From the NCBI RefSeq assembly GCF_000003815.2, contig NC_049981.1, positions 27,179,785-27,243,784 of the forward strand: a DNA stretch of 64,000 bases. The letters run 5' to 3'. Below are positions 1 through 11,630 of this stretch, one piece after another. The position numbers and the translations under genes were made by a program. The notes beneath the pieces were generated by a model, which was not told the origin of the DNA, did not search any database, and saw only the letters and a list, made by a program, of their open reading frames with translations. The stretch's first letter is position 1. Every line of letters starts with the position of its first letter. The DNA comes from Branchiostoma floridae (taxonomy: Eukaryota > Chordata > Leptocardii > Amphioxiformes > Branchiostomatidae).

Positions 1-96
1 GATATACTTAAGGCTACCCGTGCTGGTAAGAAATCTGATACATCATCGACCCCTCCTGTTCTTGTTCGATTTAAGAAGTCTATCTATCTATCTATG

Positions 97-590
97 TGGG
101 GCCGCGTAGCACAGTGGTAGTGTATTCGGCCCGTGACCGAGAGGTCGCCGGTTCGAATCCGCCTGCCGTGTTGTCGGTCTTGTGCCCTTGGGAAAGGCAC
201 TTTACACGACTTTCCTCACTTTACTCAAGTGAAAATGAGTCGTCCCTCGGATAGGACGTTAAATGGAGGTCCCGTGTATGGGGAGAGCCATACCCCATGC
301 ACGTTAAAGAACCCCCACACGTGCGATGGTGCGGTGTGCGTTGGTGCAAATCCTTCTGTCGGAAGTTGGTGATTCACTTCAAATCACCCGGATGGAGGTC
401 TGGCGACCTCTGTCTCGTATCAGCCACATGGTGATCTACATCATTCACCCGGACGGGTGTGTCACCCCGTAAGGGGCGGTATAACCCGTCGTTGTGCGAA
501 CATGTGCGAACATGTATAAAGGGCTCCCTTGGAAATCAGTTACTACGTTAACTGAAGGGACTACCCTAAAGATCAATAAATAAAAAATAA
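97..590 (+). repeat. tRNA-derived SINE
   Basis: A retroposon with a tRNA-like head. An A-box-like TAGCACAGTGG lies at 107-117 and a B box GGTTCGAATCC at 150-160, the internal RNA polymerase III promoter spacing of a tRNA. The body (TTGGGAAAGGCACTTTACAC, then GCACGTTAAAGAACCC near 299-315) is not tRNA and recurs, diverged and reversed, at 35.2-35.4 kb. The element ends in an A/T-rich AATAAATAAAAAATAAAT tail near 575-592. Short TCTATCTAT runs on both sides may be the target duplication or simple repeat. It is not a functional tRNA gene: the acceptor stem does not close and the 3' body is long. Confidence 0.75.
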
Positions 591-739
591 ATCTATCTAT
601 ATCTATATCCGTCCGCTTATACTGTCGGTGATTTAAGAAGTATACTGATAAAATGAACATTATATCATACAGACGCTCTGAGAAATAAGAACGTAACACT
701 AGAGCAACCAAATATTTCTTACGAGATTCCCGATCTAAA

Positions 740-1656
740 ACATGTACTGCTTAACTACTGTAAGATACTGATTAGTGTTCCTAGAAGTTCTGTCGATGCT
801 GCTGTATTGGGCAAGCTAGGTATGTTTGCACTGTATATGGACACCCAGACACAACTCATTAGATATTGGCTTAGATTACACAATATGTCTGATGATAGAA
901 TTGTTAAAAAAAGCATACGACACTGCTGTTATGCAAGAACATGAATGGATCACACATGTACAAGATATAATATGCAGGCATGGTTTCCAAAATATTTGGC
1001 TAAACCCTGATGTCGCGATGCCAAATGTTTTGGAAACATGTCCAAGGAACGCCTAAAGGACACATGTCTTTCGAACTAGAGACAAAAGATAAGAAATTTT
1101 AGTAAACTAGCAACATATTCGAAAATTAAGACAAACATCGCTCTGGAAAACTATCTTTTATCAATTCAAAACAGATCATTCATTAATAGCATAACAAAAC
1201 TAAGGATTGGAGCACATTGTTTAGAAATTGAAAAGGGTCGTCACAAAAATGTACCAGCTGAAAAGAGAATGTGTTCCATACGCAAAGACATTATTGAAGA
1301 TGAATATCATTTCCTGGTGATATGCCCTTTTTATAATGAAGAAAGGAAAAAAGTTGTTGACCATATGATACAACAGAACAACATTACCTAAAACAAACAG
1401 AGAATATTCAATGTACTTCTATCATGTCCCGGCTCCATATCTGTCCACCAAGGCCAATATATATATAATGCTATGCAAAAGAGAAGTAGTGTTATAACAA
1501 TGTGAAATACGCTATGCCGCCATATTTTCTGTTATGTTAGATTAGTATACTGTTGTATGCTGTTGTGGATAGTTTGTAGTTGTTAATAATACATGTTATT
1601 TGCCGTACATTGTACCTGTTATAATCGTTGCGCAATAAACTTGACTGACTTGACTA
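740..1656 (+). pseudogene. Non-LTR retrotransposon remnant, RT C-terminal end and 3' tail
   Basis: Degenerate 3' part of a non-LTR retrotransposon. From about 745 one frame reads a typical post-RT segment (IRYWLRLHNMSDDRIVKKAY), which has to change frame at the A run near 905-911. A second block at 1143-1391 (KLRIGAHCLEIEKGRHKNVP, then EDEYHFLVICPFYNEE) is the conserved C-terminal Cys-containing region of these polymerases and ends at a stop, 1389-1391. The 3' end is AATAAACTTGACTGACTTGAC at 1636-1656, an AATAAA followed by short tandem TTGAC units as used by these elements. Frameshifts and stops make it dead. Family assignment (CR1/L2-like versus another clade) is not resolved. Confidence 0.7.
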
Positions 1657-1659
1657 TCG

Positions 1660-2085
1660 ACATGATGTTCGTTGTTAAATAGTAAAAACAGAAATTCTAA
1701 TTTACAGAATACGCAGGAATTAGTGTTAATCATTCTGTGCCAATTTAATGCATTGTTGTTATTAATATAGCTAGCAACAGAATTTTCGCATTTTTTTAAA
1801 GTGGTAAGTCATGGGTTGAATCCGAAATAGTGATATGTTTGTTTTCTTTGTGTAGTCTTACTTTTGCACCATCTCATCATATTACAGTATCGCACTCAAA
1901 GTTTTGGCTATTGGAGGCGCTAGGATTGACGTTCATATTAAAGGATCATAGGTTGTTATTACCTCAATGATACGTATGTCATTTATGGAGCTTATATTTT
2001 CACTAGCGTGTGTGTGTGTGTGTGTCTGTGAACAAGATGTTTCAAGAAGGACTGAATAGATTGGTTTCATAATTGGTGTGTTTGT
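1660..2085. other. No gene seen; short (GT)n near 2008-2024
   Basis: AT-rich non-coding sequence with stops in all frames. The only recognisable element is a short GT run. Confidence 0.4.
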
Positions 2086-3345
2086 AGGGTGTGACAAATA
2101 CTGAATATGATTAGATTTTGGGCTCCCTAGTAGATTCCCTTGGTATTACAGTGAAACTTCCGTGTTTGATATCTCTTTTTCTGGCCATGAAATGATCACG
2201 ATTTTGGGTAGTAAATAGCTCTTGTGCTCGGGAAGAAGTGACAAAAGTTTGGGACTTCTACTAAGTTCTAGCGGCTAGTTTTGGAAATTCAGGGACATTT
2301 TGTTTGAAATTTCAGAAGAGGATAACTCAAGTAAGGAATAAAGGATTTTTATGATTTCTGCTATGTGGGTAGACAAAGATGTACAAAATGAAGTACAAAT
2401 TATGTAAAATAGGAAGGCATTTGGATAATTAATGAGAATATTCTATCATAGCAGTTTTTCAATGTATCTCCTGTCTTGGACATGAGCCCACTAACATTAA
2501 GTTTTGGAACTGCGGGTGCCTTTTTGTCAAATCATTCCCAAGAAGATAACTAAAGAAAGGAGTGATAGATTTCCATCAATTCAGACATGCAGATAGATTA
2601 GGCCAAGATGTGCACTATGACATACATATTATGCAAATGGGGGATTTATTCGCATAATTTATGAGGAAATCGTACAACCCATTATTTTCCATAACTGGGC
2701 TTCAACTAATGTAACAAATCAATGTAATTCATGACAGTATAGAAATAGCTAAACTTTTTTTCCAACACTGAATTAATATAGGGACTTACCCTAAATTTTC
2801 GGCCAACTCCGTCGACCTTGTTCACAGAATGACCCTATCTCCAGCAGTGACGTCAGGAACACGCCACTTTTGCAGAAAGTCTGTGCCGCCCCCCGTCTCT
2901 GTTGAGTGTGGGCCGGTGGGCTCTAATGTACACTGCCTCCTTCACTCCTCGCGCGAAGAAATCCTGTTCTGAGTCACAGACTTTCTGATACTTATGACCC
3001 CCTCCTGCAAAAGTGGCGTGTTCCTGACGTCACTGCTGGAGATAGGGTCATTCTGTGAACAAGGTCGACGGAGTTGGCCGAAAATTTAGGGTAAGTCCCT
3101 ATATTAATTCAGTGTTGGAAAGAAAGTTTAGCTATTTCTATAATGTATTCTACCAACACAGATGAACTTTCATGCTAATTCATGACAGGTTGAACATAAA
3201 CAGATGCCAAATATGCAACGAGAAACTGATTTACATAAGCAATACAAACATGTAAAACTTGCTTAATGATAAATGATAGAAACTTTATGACATTTTGTGA
3301 AACTTGTGACATCTGCTAGTTGAAGGTGAGCTTTACGCAAATGTG
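2085..3345 (+). repeat. Degenerate interspersed repeat, copy 1 (interrupted by a fold-back element)
   Basis: Long non-coding repeat that aligns by eye with 25290-26160 in the same order: GTTTGTAGG..TGTGA, TTAGATTTT, TAGCT(C/T)TTGTGCTC, AGAGGATAACT(C/T)AAG, TTGGAACTGC(G/A)GG, AGGAGTGAT, ATGAGGAA and AAACAGAT(G/A)CCAAA blocks. A third, partial copy lies at 56740-57000. No coding capacity is visible. This copy is split by the inverted-repeat insertion at 2738-3175, which the 25-kb copy lacks. Confidence 0.65.
2738..3175. mobile_element. Fold-back (long inverted repeat) element with 13-bp target duplication
   Basis: Two arms of about 140 bp, 2738-2886 and about 2977-3142, are near-perfect reverse complements (outer ends TATAGAAATAGCTAAA / TTTAGCTATTTCTATA; inner ends AGAAAGTCTGTG / CACAGACTTTCT). 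The loop has no open frame. TAATTCATGACAG is repeated exactly at 2725-2737 and 3176-3188. The homologous repeat at 25-26 kb lacks the insertion, which supports these boundaries. No transposase is encoded, so it is non-autonomous. The 33 bp between the right arm and the right duplication (3143-3175) are not part of the inverted repeat. Confidence 0.8.
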
Positions 3346-3637
3346 TAAGTCATTTACATAAAATCTTTTACATGACATGGAGGTACGAGTCCTGGAACTC
3401 TAGTTCACAAGATTATCAAATGTAAGCAGAAGTCTTTTGACAAGAAGAACCGGTCAATATCAGGAAAAAATATTCTTATTGACAGGAGTATCCATTGGAT
3501 AGTGTACGAATGTCTTATTGATAAGAATATCTTGTCAACAGTGGACATATTGTGTCAGTAGTCTAGACTTTTTTGTATAATGCACAGTATGATAACCATA
3601 ATCATATCTACTACTATCCAGATATAGCAATAATGCA

Positions 3638-3662
3638 TCGTTCGTTCGTTCGTTCGTTCGTC
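3638..3662. repeat. (CGTT)n microsatellite
   Basis: About six tandem CGTT units. Confidence 0.9.
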
Positions 3663-3747
3663 CCATAGCCTTTCAATCAGCCGTAGGGGCAGCACAACAT
3701 GTTGTGTATAGAGTATATAGCAATAATGCATATACTGGAATAAATCT

Positions 3748-3899
3748 TAGCCTCCATAGCAGGCTCTCTATGGACTTTTTTTGCACTTTTTTAAAAATGG
3801 ACGGCTATGAGAGAGGCCAGCAATCAGCGACCCAGTACAAAAAGAAATGGCCAGCAAAAGTGCCAAAAAAAGTCCATAGAGAGCCTGCTATGGAGGCTA
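3748..3899. mobile_element. Short MITE, palindromic, probable hAT type
   Basis: 152-bp element with inverted ends of about 45 bp (TAGCCTCCATAGCAGGCTC at the left; its complement ends at 3899). It is flanked by AATAAATCT at 3739-3747 and 3900-3908, an exact 8-9 bp target duplication, which fits hAT-type insertion. The open frame crossing it is a by-product of the palindrome, not a gene. Confidence 0.8.
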
Positions 3900-3908
3900 A
3901 ATAAATCT

Positions 3909-5230
3909 CAGTCTGCTGATTTTTTTATCCGTCCACATCTTCTTCTTTGACTTTGTAAGACTCTCTTTCATTTCTCGTATTTATTGTTGTCTGATATCTT
4001 TTCAAAATTCACGGCATATTTTTTTTCTAAATGTCTATTATATATGTATTATTTACGGTATGGGTGCGCACATTTTTGGGTTACAAAAATTGATCCATCC
4101 ATGTGATCAAGTCAGCGTGACCTAAGAGAAGACACGGTTGTCTTCTGATAATGCTTTTTGCAGACTGACTGAGTTGTTTCTAAATTGAACGTAAAGCGCC
4201 GATGAGAGTTGATAGTTGTCACGCTTGTCGAATACAAAATTACACTGCTAGGGAAGAAATGCCACGGTGATCAGCTTAAACCTCGGAGCGTAAAGGGTAT
4301 GTTAAATTGTTCATGGGAAGCCTAAACGCTGTGGCAGTTCAATTAGTCTTCTGTCAAATTAAATTCCAACAAGCGCTGGCTTTTCTCAAGTGGCAAAGGC
4401 AGCACCGTGCTGAATTCTAAATCTAAAACGACATCTCTTTCATATCCGATTCTACGTTAAAAGTATATCATTTCCAGTTTTTTGTTGTTGTTGATAAGTA
4501 CATCTTAGCGAATTGATAGATGGTGAAAGCTCAGAAATAATTTTGATACGTGCCTTTTATCTTGAAAACGTTTACATCAAAATACAGAACGAGAACACCC
4601 ACACTGCGATAGTTTGTTATCAAATCTATCAGACCAAAGAAAATCTCAAATCACAATCTCTTTTCTTTAGTTTCAGAAGAATTACGGTCGGTTTTGATGA
4701 AAGGGGAGTTGAAGTTATCTTGTTAGAGGAATGAGGGGGCAGCGATCCGACACAGGATGTAGTGACGAACACAGATCACATCAAATATCACTTCAGAAGC
4801 TGTTGTGATGACAAACAAATATCACAGCACATTCATCAGATCATAAATTCAAAGCGGGCGCTAGGCGTTGTCTTTGGTTTAAAGTAATATAACCCGAGGC
4901 ATGCTAGAATAACCTGGTGGAGTCATTAAAACACCCAATCCCATGGTCTTTATGGGTGACCTGGCATCTAATATACTATAAAACATTATCTGCATTACTT
5001 TCCAAATATAAGGAATCTCGTAGTCTCTATGCTACTTTAAAGGGGGATTCCACTCATGAAACGAGTATTTTTCCCATATATATTACACTCTTCGGAATAC
5101 AAATGCACCCGACTTTTGACTAAATCACCACGACTGACTTTTCGACCAAACACTGTTCTAAACCTATGAACCCCCATGCGGGACCGCTTCCAATTCTCGG
5201 CTTTGACCTGACGTCACGGGTTTTCCAAAT
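3909..5230. other. No recognisable gene
   Basis: AT-rich, stops in all frames at normal density. A 73-codon frame at 4513-4734 has no recognisable domain or splice context. Confidence 0.4.
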
Positions 5231-5271
5231 ATGGGCATCCGCACAGATCAAAACACGAAGCAGACGACAAA

Positions 5272-5680
5272 GTGTCATGGCGGACTCCGGCCGTGCGTGT
5301 CTCAGACGAGTTCGACTCAGACGACATTATGCCATACGCATATGAGCCTGAACGTGATTCTGGAGAGTCGGAGAGTAGCGATGAGAACAATCAGCTTGCA
5401 GAAGCCTTTGCTGGGACCGCCACGCAACCAGGGGCGGCACGGGACGGCCGGGATTACGAGACGGAGGGTTGCATGCATGCTAGCGCCAAGAAGCATATGG
5501 TGCAGATGCGATGACTACAACTGCAGCCTACAGTGTGTGAGTGTATGTGTTGCCACGACCTTCGTGAGCTGACAGATCCCGTGGACCACAGCAACCCCGA
5601 TCGCAGCGGTATGGGCGTCGGGAGCGGCCGTAGCCAGCTGAAATGCGTCAAGCTACACGAGGAATTCCATCCCGTCTCAT
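5272..5680 (+). pseudogene. Relic of a P2X7-C-terminal-like (Cys-rich) domain gene
   Basis: An acidic, Ser/Glu-rich stretch (MPYAYEPERDSGESESSDEN, about 5328-5385) is followed by pieces of the Cys-rich zinc-binding module found at the C-terminus of P2X7 receptors and in many invertebrate (often transposon-spread) genes. WCRC..NCSLQ is read in one frame (about 5499-5537), and QPTVCECMCCHDL then LKCVKLHEEFHPV in the neighbouring frame (about 5534-5682). The reading frame must shift twice and there is an in-frame TGA at 5512-5514, so as it stands the locus is broken or it is a composite of exon pieces. GC content is clearly higher than the flanks. Assignment rests on motif order (W-C-x-C, CC, HEEF) recalled for that family. 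Confidence 0.45.
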
Positions 5681-5699
5681 GAGGTCTGCACTGAAAACT

Positions 5700-7330
5700 G
5701 CACTTATATTATCTACAGTGATAAAATGACTTGAACTGGAAGATGTCAGGGAGCCATTGGGAAATAGGTAAATGTAGATTTTGTGTTTCTGTTCCATTTA
5801 TTTTGCACGATCTGTGTGTGGGGTCGCACGATGGTGAGCTTACGGAAACATAGCCACATGTGGTCGAATTTGTGACCTGTATATAAATCTAGCAGGACTC
5901 GAAATACTGTTTTTTTATATACCTGCACTGGTGCAGGTAGCATTGAAAATTACCTGCACCAGACAAAATTTACCTGCACCATTCTGAACTTAGTAAGTAT
6001 GAATCATACTAAAATTTTTCAGGAACCTTTTTTCACTACAGTATATTACCTGATATGTTGTGCACCTAAAAGTTTTCAAACCTCGTTTCCGGTACTTTTT
6101 GTGTGAAGAAATGGACAGTTTTGTGATAACTTGTGCCACCAATTTAGTGTGAAAAGTTGGAAATGTTTGGAGGGGGGCTGTTAGGGCAATACCAAGATCT
6201 GAAAATAACCAGATTGAAACAAAGTGGCAAGCAGTGTACTTGTTGCAATCTTTTAATACAAAAAAAATATAACATTACAATTTACATGCATTTTTGTTTC
6301 TCCCAGAATCTTACAACTGTCAGCGTACAGACAGTTTTCGTGCTGGGTCCACAAGAATCATCTTGGGAGATCAGTGCGGTGCATGGTTCCAGCCTGTGCA
6401 GTCACCAAAATAAGACAGACCTATCCCTCTAAAGATGAGACTAATTACATAGGACATTTTCCTGTTAAGATATTTCGCCACCACATGTTCAATTGCTAAA
6501 TTGATCTGACGTTAAACCAGAGAGTGAGTTTTTACTGTTAGGGTTATCCATTCTTGTTAAGCTTGGGGTTAGAATTAGAATTAGGGTGAGGCTTTACTGC
6601 TAAGATAAAACAATCTTGATAACAGTGTTACACAGTTTCCACATTATTTGCACTATAACAGGTGCATTCAACCAAATGCGGACATCTATCTACCTCACCT
6701 GTATAAATTTATCTACCTATCCATGCTTTATACAACAGGCCAAATAGAAACCTTGAAGTAAATTAAGTATCCTTATTTTCATATTCCTTTGAACTAGATA
6801 TACAGCAAGAAAGACATGTATATCATATCAATATACAATTACATTTCTGTGTAATTTTCACAAATAGGCAGGGAAAACTTTGGTGGATACACATATATTG
6901 TTGTAAAACAGCATTTGTTTCTGACATATGTAGGCAGGATATTTATGAATAAAATGATCCACTGGATATACAATGGGAACTTGTCCTTATTAACATAATA
7001 ATATAGCCTGTCATATAAAATCAGTATATCAGGATCTACCTGGATTTGACCTGAAGTATATGGGCTACTGCCAACATGTTCAAGTTGCATGTTCATGAAT
7101 TAATATTTACATTTTCACATTTCTTGTGTCTAAGAGAAATAGCAGCAGCAGTTTTGAAACGTTCAAAACAGAAACTACATGTAGTTTTGTCATATAAAGC
7201 ATGTATGCTACAAAAAACATAACAAAAATGAGAAAACATGACCATGAAAACAGTAGAGTTCCAAACGACACTTGTTTACTAGCCTGTAAACCTTGAACGG
7301 TACTGTGCAATTGCAGTTTTATTGTCTGGC
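5700..7330. other. No gene seen; TACCTGCACC repeats at 5918-5980
   Basis: AT-rich DNA. Near 5918-5980 the decamer TACCTGCACC and its complement recur several times, a small palindromic cluster probably belonging to a degraded repeat. No frame here has splice or domain support. Confidence 0.35.
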
Positions 7331-7338
7331 CTGGAAAG

Positions 7339-8354
7339 TCAGGCTTTTGGAGCACCTAGCCACCACAAAACTCCCGACGCCTGTGTATGACAACCTTCAA
7401 CACCTTTCTTTTTGAAAGTGTAGTCCTGATTCTTCTCATAGATGTTTTTGACCACATAGTCTCCTAGCCTCTTACTGTAGTCCAACCGCTGCCTTAGGTC
7501 ATCTGCAAAGAATATATTCTGAAGTCAACAATGTTCTTGTGATTAAGATATTCATTGATGACAAAATAATACTAGGCCACATTTGCATCTATGTTAAAAA
7601 TGACAATCATGAATAACAAGAGAGGCTGAAATTTACAAACTCCATCTCCCTTTCCATGCAAAAACTGACTCTTCCATGTCAACCTTTTGCTGAAATCGAC
7701 CATACATGAACTATTAGTATGATCTTAGTATTACAACATTACCCAACTCCAAGATGGCTTTTCTGAATATAACATCCATCAAGCATACAAGCAAGCAAGA
7801 ATGGCTTCTGGGCTGCCTACAAAAGAATATATCACTTATAACAGTGCTAATAGCACATTTCTGCACCCAATATATATTAGTACTGAACTGACTATAATTC
7901 TTAAATCGGATATTTGAAAGGTTTTAAATATAGATTTACACTAGCTACTATACAGTATAGTAGCCACATATTCTTTTACATGCCAAAACAGAGAACATTT
8001 CTTATATTAATTTCAGAGTCACCCCCAGGAAAGAAGCAACTATAAGCTTGTCATGATAATGATTAGATTTTGCATGCACTACAAAATCTGTTAGTGCAAT
8101 AAATATTTTGGTTTGACTTTGAGGTATACCAGTGCCTAGTCCATTAGCCCAAATCATACACTTCTGTCAATCTTTTTTACCAGAACAAGTAATCTTACCA
8201 AACATATCATGTCCCTTGACAAATCCAGTGTTGTCATTTTAAGAAATAAATATACATACATGTAAGTAGGCACATGAGGACACTTTTCTACTAGTAATGA
8301 AATTAAAAATTACCTTTTGACTTGGGCTTTTCCTCGACCACGTCCTTCTCTTTT
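7339..8354 (-). CDS. 3' end of an unrecognised gene (last two exons)
   Basis: Two minus-strand exons fit together in phase. Exon 8354-8314 reads KEKDVVEEKPKSK, with a TTTGATAG acceptor and a GGTAATT donor. Terminal exon 7502-7339 follows a TTCTTTGCAG acceptor and reads DDLRQRLDYSKRLGDYVVKN followed by 34 more residues to a TGA at 7341-7339. Both junctions are phase 1, and no other frame of the small exon avoids a stop after joining. The peptide is charged and helix-prone, with no motif I can name. Upstream exons are not secure: MVCYGRAGSTKPPRTLPVEK at 9929-9870 is a candidate start exon but its phase does not match directly. Confidence 0.5.
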
Positions 8355-8489
8355 CTATCAAACAAAAACAGAAGTGGCAGTTATGCACCAGTTTATGCAT
8401 AATTTTAAAGACATGGAACTCTATGACATTATTGCATGCTATGGATTTCTGCAAATCCTGCACTTCCGGTGTCTGCTATCTTAGCCAAC

Positions 8490-9690
8490 CTTGGGAACAA
8501 TTTCTTGTAAATTGTACAACTACAGGCAGTCGAGTGACTACCAGACATTTTGGAATGTACACAAAAAGTTTGAAGACCGTAGTTTTGGGGGATACAGAGA
8601 TGTTAGCACTTGAATACAATGTAAAAGTTTGGTAATCGTATGTCAACAAAAATGGCGTGGCCGCGAACACTTCTGAATGCAAGGCCGATTTTGGGGCCCG
8701 ATTTCTCGTAAACGGTATAACTACGAGCTTAACAAAAGTAGTCGAGTGACTATCAAACATTTAGGAATGCACACAAAATGTTTGAAGACCTTAGCTTTTC
8801 AGGATGCAGAGATATTATCACTGTAGTAAACTAGGTCATCACATGTCAACAAAAAAATGGCGTCGTTAGCCGAAAACACTCTGAATGCAAGGTCAATTTT
8901 AGGCCCGATTTCTCGTAAACGGTATAACTACAAATATAACGAAAGCAGTCGAGTTACTATCAAACAGTTAGGAATGTACACAAAAAGTTTGAAGACCTTA
9001 GCTTTTCAGGATGCAGAGATATTATCACTGTAGTAAACTAGGTCATCACATGTCAACAAAAAAATGGCGTCGTTAGCCGAAAACACTCTGAATGCAAGGT
9101 CAATTTTAGGCCCGATTTCTCGTAAACGGTATAACTACAAATATAACGAAAGCAGTCGAGTTACTATCAAACAGTTAGGAATGTACACAAAACGTTTGAA
9201 GACCTTAGCTTTTCAGGATGCAGAGATATTAGCACTGTAGTGAGAGCTGAAAGTAGTCGCTTGTCGCCATACACGTGCATCTGACATATGTCAAAACAAA
9301 CAATGGATAGCCTCAATACCAGACTGACTACGCTGGTTTCATAAGGAGAATAATTTGCCAAAGGCAAGGGTTTGCTACCAGAGAGGTTGGTCGGCCGTGG
9401 AGGGGAAATGTGAATCTAATCGTGGACTGACTCCCTTGGCCAATTCACGATTTTTTTCCCGAATTGTACGATCCACGCACCCCCGTAGCAAGGCCTGGTG
9501 GAGGCTAAAAATGACGCCGCTAACAGTAAACACGCTACTTTCATGGTCAGTTTCGGGCCCAATATCTCGGTTCGCTGAGTGAGTGAGAGCAAACCGAAAA
9601 CGGTAAAATTACTATCGGACATTTAGGAAGGTACACAAAAAGTCTGATGCTCAGCGTACCTCGGAATACAGAAATTTGGCAACTTTTTAC
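8490..9690 (+). repeat. Satellite, about 207-bp unit, about 4 clear copies plus a decayed one
   Basis: The block TTTGAAGACC recurs at about 8569, 8781, 8988 and 9195, giving spacings of 212, 207 and 207. Each unit also carries AATGGCGTCGTTAGCCGAAA, GGCCCGATTTCTCGTAAACG and GTCGAGT(G/T)ACTATCAAAC. The two middle units are almost identical, which points to recent unequal exchange; the outer ones are more diverged. A degraded further copy at about 9440-9690 still shows TTTCGGGCCC and ACATTTAGGAAGGTACACAA. No coding function is apparent. Confidence 0.85.
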
Positions 9691-9869
9691 GGACCATTCT
9701 GCTATCTAAAATGACTATCTACATATTGGCAGATCGCTACAGAATGGCCCGCAAATACTGATTGGAACGCGTTTGCCTACCAGTTCTGATAGAGGTTGTG
9801 CACACATATATAGTCTAGCCAAAAAAGCAATCCTGAGCATCTAACATCGAAATTTATGCCAGTACCAAC

Positions 9870-9929
9870 CTTTTCAACTGGAAGAGTCCTTGGCGGCTTC
9901 GTCGATCCAGCCCGTCCGTAACACACCAT
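9870..9929 (-). CDS. Possible first coding exon (weak)
   Basis: An ATG-initiated 20-codon stretch MVCYGRAGSTKPPRTLPVEK ends at a possible GTTGGT donor. It lies upstream of the two exons at 8354-7339 on the same strand, but its phase (0) does not join directly to the next known exon (phase 2), so an unseen exon would be needed. Confidence 0.2.
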
Positions 9930-11630
9930 GCGCATTGAATTCTGGGATTGTTGGTAAGGGACCAGCGGGGAATTCAAGAAGTCGATCGCTATAATGCACG
10001 CCCTGCGTTCAGGCTTCAACTCATAGTACATTTGACAAAACAAACTTGATTCAAGCATAACAATTTATTCTCTGATGAATTATGATACCCGCTTCTGGAG
10101 TGGAATGCCCCTTTAACGCCTATGGGTGGATGTCCACCATGCCTGTCATCATCAAACAGCATGCCAACCTAAATCATCAGAATGATCACGCATGGCTGCC
10201 TAGTACTGTACCCTTGACTCAAAAGACCACACAGAAAATCAGACCATGTCTTCAGTGACTAGCCCTCCTATGGTACTGCCTGTCACACTCAAAGAAGTGC
10301 TACCAACAGTACTTTCATCAGATGGCGGCGAGTCATGTCGGAGGTACCGCAAGGAGGAGTTTTGTGGCCTGCACTATAGTGTGCAATGACGTCAGTGGAG
10401 ATTAGCATTGTTATGAAAGCTTACTCATAATAGACCTGATGATCTTTTCCAAATACCCTATTAATCTGCGGGTCAATCATGACCTTAATGACGGATATAA
10501 ACTTTTACACATGGATATAAAGTGCCTTTCCCACAAAGATAACATAACGTCTAGCCATGCAGGGACGGCAGAAATCGCACCCGTGAGTTCAGAGTCTCGA
10601 GTCAGCAAAGCCTAGCCACTCATGTATTAGACACCACCAAACCCTTCATGTCGGTAGGTTCTTATATGAAAATACAAGAACGCAAATGCCTAAAGACAAG
10701 TTGGAAAGATGCAGCACCATCAACATCGTCAAATTTTGTTACCTTGACAAGCGGTAAGGCAGATTCGGTAAGGCAATCGACATTTCTGACACATGTGCGC
10801 CGATAATATCTGCTATGTTCAGCTCTGTACGTCAAACTCGACGGTTAAGTGTCAGATCGATACCTTAAAGGTTATACGGTCGCTTCAGACGCTGGTCAAT
10901 GCATCTTAGAGACGTTTACATCTGATTAATGTTGACGGGGCCTTCGGTGATCATTAGCATGAAAATATGCTTCAAAGCCATTAGAATTTCGTACTCTTGT
11001 CGTGCCAGTTGAGTAAACGTGTTATGCATCAATTGCATGTGCGTTTTCCCGTGATAAAAACTGGATTATTATTGCTGTCATCCCAGGTGAATCTGAGTAG
11101 ATGTGTAAAAATGAAGGCAATTTCTCAGAAGTGCTCAGGGAATAAAGATATCAAAGGCTACGACTGCAAAAGGAAAACATCACAAGGCCGCTTACACAAT
11201 AACATTACTCTCTCTATAACAGCGAACCATATTTTTTTATAACAGCAAGCCATGAACACTTGGTATAAAAGTGTCGAACAAAGATTTACGGCCCCTTTCA
11301 TCCCATGTCCACTTCTGTACAAGAGGCTGCTATATCTTGGCGACCGCTGAACAATCAAAGACTTGACAGATCGCTCAGCGAATTTCATGGATAAAGCTTA
11401 AAGAACGATGCTAGTACATCTTGTGTATCTTCTTGTGTTTTTTTAACCATACTTTAAGTGTTGTATCTTGCATTATTCTAATCATAAAATCTTAACGGTC
11501 ATGTATGTATGTATGTTATACATTTTACAGACCCTTGGTCTTATGCTACATATCTACAAACTATAATATAAAATCGGTTTAATTTATTAATTCTAGCAGT
11601 CCACAGCCGTCTATTCCTAGCTTGTCCGGC
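9930..11630. other. Gene-free stretch with a SINE fragment
   Basis: Nothing coding is recognisable. On the minus strand at about 10505-10640, a SINE-like block (GGCTAGACGTTATGTTATC then GGGAAAGGCACTTTAT) matches the plus-strand SINE at 17.6 kb. Confidence 0.45.

Noticed and set aside
97-175. A genuine tRNA gene
   Set aside because: A and B boxes are good, but the acceptor arm does not pair and the sequence continues as a SINE body.
3704-3904. 66-codon frame
   Set aside because: Spans the palindromic MITE at 3748-3899.
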